From: Megaleporinus macrocephalus
Lineage: Eukaryota; Chordata; Actinopteri; Characiformes; Anostomidae
Direction: 5' to 3'
Length of the DNA stretch: 64,000 nucleotides
NCBI GenBank assembly: GCA_021613375.1
Contig: CM038710.1
Coordinates: forward strand, 26,424,763-26,488,762
The notes under the pieces are model-generated. The model searched no databases. It was given only the letters and a program-made list of their open reading frames with translations, and was not told the DNA's origin. Numbering within the stretch: position 1 is the stretch's first letter; every line of letters begins with the position of its first letter. Made by a program: the position numbers and the translations under genes. Below, in pieces: positions 59,964 through 64,000 of the stretch.

Positions 59964-62310
59964 TTATGGTTTTGGGGAGTATCTTCCACACTTATGGCCA
60001 GTCAGGTGGGCATCACACAGGGCAAAGTAGGTGAAGTAAAAAACTCCTTTCTTTAGTTTACAGCTATGTGAGTGAATCCCATGTTCCGGATAGACTACAC
60101 ATCTCCCTACCATGTCATTGTACAAAACATCGCTGTCCCACACCTCAAATATCAATTCGTGGCCAAACTGTATCGAGCCAAAATTGTAGCTTATGTTCCA
60201 TTCTGGGTTGTTGTCGTCCATCACTACTCCAGTCTCTTCATACATGTTATCGTACCATACTTTCACATAGCCGTCTGTACGAGTGAAGAGGTCTGCTTTT
60301 AGACCTGCAGCTCGCTGCACTGCCACTCTTAAGGTGCCACGCCCTGCCCTGAGAGGACAGCAGTTGTGGTCCAGGTTTGGTGCTGGAGTGCAATCTTGTT
60401 TCTGCTCCATGGGAAGCATGTTCTCTTCAATGTACTCGGTCACGGCCCTCCTGAGACTGGCACTCAGCTCTGGGTCGGTTACCAGGTGATGGAGTGGGTA
60501 AATAGCATACGAAATAATATCTGGGTTCTCATGCAAACTGTTCATCCAGCTTATGTATGCAGCAGATGGACTTTGATGGAGCACAAGGTCTGGAAAGTAT
60601 TTTTCACCACCCAGCACCTCAATTTTGTGTGTCATGAAGCCCTGGTAGAAGCCCATGCTCATGTTGTCTTTGAGGATATCTGAGCATTTATTGGAAAAAG
60701 ATGCGTTTGCAGGCAAGAATCCCAGATTCATTTTTAACTCTACGTTCAGGCATTTCTTTATCTCAGTCTCGGAGAAGCCCTTCAAGGTTGCAAGGCAGGT
60801 TCGAAAAGCTGTGACTCGTCTCACACGTCCCCCTAGGTGGACCTGGCGGATGTAGTGGGTACCGTAGGTGTCAATAGTCCTACGGTATAAGGGTTTTGTT
60901 TTCTCGTCAAAATGTCTGGGGAGTTTAAGTATATGTTTGGAGAACTCTGCACTGAGCTCTGGGTGGTCCGTTACCCTGTAACTGGGGAGAAAAGGGATAA
61001 CCTTATTATTTAGCTGTCTTGGACACTTGTGCCTAAATATAGCGTGTGAGTCAACTATTCTTTCAGTCAATGTGGTCAACAGGTTCAGAAAAACATCTGT
61101 CTAAGCACAATATTGGTTAGAGAAAGAATGAAGGATTTAAATCTTAAGATCTAAAAAAGGGGCTTAAGTGGAGTGTAGAGACTAGGGCTAAAAGATGTGG
61201 TGAAAATATGTAATAGCAAATGTGTGAACTAATAATGCAAGAGTGATATTTTTTTGTGATTATATTCTATAAATTAAGGCATGGGCGTGTGCCCAGTAAG
61301 ACCAGAATGTCCACATAGTTTCTGGTTTAAGGCTTGACCTCTGTATGTAGTGTGCAAGTAAGTTGTGGTTGAAATGTCATTACACATGGATATCTGATGG
61401 TCTCTGGTTGGTCAGCACATTTCACTCAACAACAAGCTCTATGTTAATAGGTTAAATTTTCCCAATGTGTTTTGGTAATGTAGGCTATGATTTCCTAAGT
61501 TGCACTCATGCATTTCGGAAATTTCACTCTCCTAAATTGTGGTTTTGATATAAAACCAATTAATCTTTCAGCCCTAAGAGTTTGATATTTCCATTTCACT
61601 TAAAGCTTTAAAATGTTGAAAGAGAGTGAATCTCCATGGGTATTGCTATCACTAAGGCCAAGTTGTGATAAAACCGTGTGTGTGTGTTTGTTTATTTGGG
61701 AGGGGATTGGCTAAAGAGTCATGTGGCAAATACTTAACAAACAGAAAATTTGAAGCCAAGTCATATGCACTTACCTGTAATATATGCAGCTGAGCTCATG
61801 AAGGGCAAAGGTTGCCTTGTCCATCATGTGCTGTGATTGAGCAAACTTGGCTATATCTGAATGACTTCCTCCTAAGATCACCTTGCCCAGGTCATCCAGG
61901 CTGAGGTCCATGCCCCAGTTATTATTGATGAGTGACGAAGAACTCTTTATGAGGGTGTCAACAGAATGGTGAAGAGCACTCGATAACTGTTTGCTGCAGC
62001 GGCTGAAGGGGCGCCAGTCCAGCACTGCTGAGGGCAGTTTCTGCACCTGCCCTCCTTGGAAACGGTTCTCACATACTGTGCAAGTACGATTGTCAACCAT
62101 GTGGGATTTGACGTTTATCACATAGGCACCTTTGCGGCGCATCCTGACCACGTCAAAGCCCTCTCCTGCCAGATTATAGCCAGGCACAAAGGGCGCTTTC
62201 TCACATTCTGACTGTGTTCCTGTACGGCATCCTGAGTTCCTGCGCCACGTGGTCAGAATTACGAAGATGCATAACAATGGGTGTAGACCAGTGCGTTTCT
62301 GAAGAGCCAT
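59964..62310 (-). CDS. prf1: Perforin-1-like pore-forming protein (2 coding exons)
   Basis: Secreted immune effector of cytotoxic lymphocytes that binds target membranes through a calcium-dependent C2 domain and oligomerises through its MACPF domain. Coding exons are 62310-61775 and 60981-59964. The junction (TATTACAG/GTAAG to TTTTCTCCCCAG) keeps the frame and gives 517 residues, against about 555 in human. Seen: an N-terminal hydrophobic signal (LLCIFVILTTW, residues 12-22), a conserved CEKAPFVPGYNLAGEGFDVV start, the MACPF signature YGTHY at 218-222, and a C2 domain from about 393 with acidic calcium-site residues D409, D415, D461, D463 and D468. The cysteine-rich EGF-like segment between MACPF and C2 is reduced to about 20 residues (C376, C386, C387). 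Which of the several fish perforin paralogues it is cannot be decided. A 5' UTR acceptor lies 8 bases before the ATG. Confidence 0.93.
60982..61774 (-). other. Intron between the perforin coding exons
   Basis: 793-bp GT-AG intron inside the MACPF domain. Nothing else recognised. Confidence 0.8.
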
Positions 62311-62318
62311 GGTTTTTT
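62311..62318 (-). other. 5' UTR edge of perforin exon 2
   Basis: On the minus strand a pyrimidine tract plus TTTAG acceptor ends at 62319, so the first coding exon begins 8 bases before the ATG and there must be an upstream non-coding exon. Confidence 0.7.
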
Positions 62319-62861
62319 CTAAAGAGAGAGAAGATTGACATACGTCAGCGTTTTGCCAATTTTACAAAGTTGTTTGTCCTCCTCTTTCTAAATGTCCTGT
62401 ACACTCAATTTCCCTCATCCAGGTGTTGTAGCTTTATAGAAGTATGTCACACTTGCTTTTGTCTTCCTGTTGGTTGATAAGGGAATAGAATGCTTTCTTC
62501 TGGCTATAAAAAAACCCCAAACAAACAGGGTAGCTGGAGAATGAAGTACTCCCTGTATGTGTCTGAAACATGAAAGCTGCCTTATGAAGTATTCAGAGGC
62601 AAACAGGCACGCAGTCATGTCCAAATCTAATTGTCCTTATTTTAATCGTTTTATGAAGGCAGTGTGAATGTATCCTTTGCTACCTTTTGTATCCCATAAT
62701 ACTCTGTATCAGTGCCAATGTGGCTAGGGCCTGACCTGACACAGTGGAGAACAATTCCATCTAAGTCACGACTTGTGAGACAGGGCAGGCAGCAATGTAT
62801 CAAGAGAGCTACCTTCAGTTACAGGCACAGCCACCGCCTCCAAGACCAAATCAGCAGTGCC

Positions 62862-62864
<3 letters not shown>

Positions 62865-62899
<35 letters not shown>
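62865..62899. repeat. (AT)n microsatellite
   Basis: About 17 AT dinucleotides followed by ACACAC, in the first perforin intron. Confidence 0.95.
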
Positions 62900-62903
<4 letters not shown>

Positions 62904-63196
62904 ACAAATGGTTTGTTTATAGTGTCCAGTCTTGAGGGTGAGGAGGTTATTGAAGTTATTACTTATTTCACGTTATAGTTAAATTTTGTAGTCAGTTATA
63001 GCTATAATTGTGTCTTATTGAGATTTGAGTTATAATTGTTCAGAGGAAAGCTGCAGTATATTTAAAAATTGTACTTTTCTGGATACATTTAGTTTTTGTT
63101 TACAGAATAGATAGAGACTACCCCGCTGACAATCCACTTCACCATATTGGGCTGTTATTTTAAATGAGGTCAACCCAGCAAGCCTTTCAGCCTTTT

Positions 63197-63219
63197 AAAA
63201 AAAAAAAAAAAAAAAAAAA
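63197..63219. repeat. Poly(A) run
   Basis: 23 A residues. Confidence 0.95.
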
Positions 63220-63370
63220 GGGCTTTGTGACATACATGTCTGCAGTACCTAAAACTGTTGTCACCTCAAATAGTCTTAACCACAGGCTGGCTTTAGTTCT
63301 GTTCATGCAGTGCAGCTTTAAAAGACATTACGAAAATATATATTTTTGGCTATGATGCACACCCACTTAC

Positions 63371-63560
63371 CGTTCTGCCTGGTTTTGTTTGAGGAATGCT
63401 ACAGCAGAGTGGAGTTCTTCTGTGAAAGGTTGAAGCGTTTGAAGTAAGGAGTGTGTTTCTTTCCGGCTGCTCTTTTCCAGTTGCAGTCAGATTTCATCCG
63501 CTGACTGGTTTTGTTTTGATATCCAGTGCTTCCCAGCTGTAGGGTGGGGGAGGGTGCTCA
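63371..63560 (-). other. Probable non-coding first exon of the perforin-like gene
   Basis: On the minus strand GAACG/GTAAGTGGG is a good donor with the exon's last base at 63371. The sequence upstream (to about 63560) is mixed composition and has no in-frame start that joins the coding exon. Pairing with the acceptor at 62319 gives a 1.05-kb intron. The 5' limit is a guess. Confidence 0.5.
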
Positions 63561-63564
63561 CGAG

Positions 63565-64000
63565 ACTTTTCGAGGCCAGAGAGGGTGTGCATGGACAGAG
63601 GACCGGATTATGTAGAGGGAAGAAGCTTGTTGAGGTCATATCCTTTTGTGGTTTTTCAGCATTGGAAAAATGTTCTCGCTGTGTTTTAATGTCCTGTTTT
63701 TATCTTTAAATTATCTTTTATACACACAAAAAAATGGTCAGTTCAGGCTAAAAATGTTTCATATGGGAGTCTTAGCAATTAATCTGGTTTTATATGTCTC
63801 AAATGCTTTGATTTAAAATATTCAAAGAGAAATAGTAGGTTAGATGCACCAAATAACATTTTATAACAAACCTCAAAAAAAGTAATCTGTTATGCTTCAT
63901 GTTGTACAGTGTGCGTATTGAACAGCGTACACAATGCATATTTAAAAAGGATATTTGAAAAATACTTGTATTACAGAATGGGTCCAAGAGGATGTTAATG
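63565..64000. other. Flank upstream of the perforin-like gene
   Basis: Presumed promoter side, then AT-rich intergenic DNA. No motif or gene that I can support. Confidence 0.35.

Noticed and set aside
60982..61079. Extending the second perforin exon upstream to 61079
   Set aside because: A clear TTTTCTCCCCAG acceptor at 60982 joins in frame to the first exon; the upstream part is intron without MACPF similarity.

Overview
The window is vertebrate nuclear DNA, almost certainly from a ray-finned (teleost) fish. Small exons with GT-AG introns, many Tc1/mariner relics, long CT, GA, AT and ATT microsatellites and the gene order grid2 - atoh1 - smarcad1 (the order on human 4q22) all support this. 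Some dispersed repeats resemble families common in otophysan fish (characins, catfish), but that narrower placement is only a guess from memory. There is no operon, CRISPR array, prophage or other prokaryotic feature.

Layout. 1-6918 is intron carrying a degenerate Tc1-like transposon with intact TA-flanked ends. 6919-7347 is the last coding exon of grid2 (glutamate receptor delta-2 cytoplasmic tail, ending in the PDZ ligand GTSI), followed by about 2 kb of 3' UTR. 9.4-13.6 kb is intergenic and holds an ATT-rich stretch and a large 31/39-bp minisatellite. 13932-14456 is atoh1, a single-exon proneural bHLH gene with an unusually short N-terminus, and its 3' UTR runs to about 15.4 kb. 15.4-48.6 kb is a gene desert of about 33 kb with no credible coding exon. 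It holds GC-richer islands that look like conserved regulatory elements, including an N-box/E-box pair 1.9 kb downstream of atoh1, mixed with microsatellites and transposon relics. 48936-59210 is a complete 23-exon smarcad1 gene (SNF2-family chromatin remodeller with two CUE domains, 993 residues by my splice model). 59964-62310, on the minus strand, is a perforin-1-like gene with two coding exons plus a probable non-coding first exon near 63.4 kb. It lies tail-to-tail with smarcad1, and the two poly(A) signals are only about 60 bp apart.

These are ordinary neighbouring genes of a conserved block, not a functional pathway. GluD2 acts at cerebellar synapses, ATOH1 specifies cerebellar granule-cell precursors and hair cells, SMARCAD1 remodels chromatin, and perforin is an immune pore-former. 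I see no evidence for a new multigene system. The observations most worth checking are a 49-bp-arm perfect hairpin in a smarcad1 intron, the candidate atoh1 autoregulatory enhancers, a perforin lacking most of its cysteine-rich EGF-like segment, an inverted repeat in the atoh1 3' UTR, and the near-abutting 3' ends of smarcad1 and the perforin gene. Conservation claims come from base composition and motif content read by eye; no alignment could be run.
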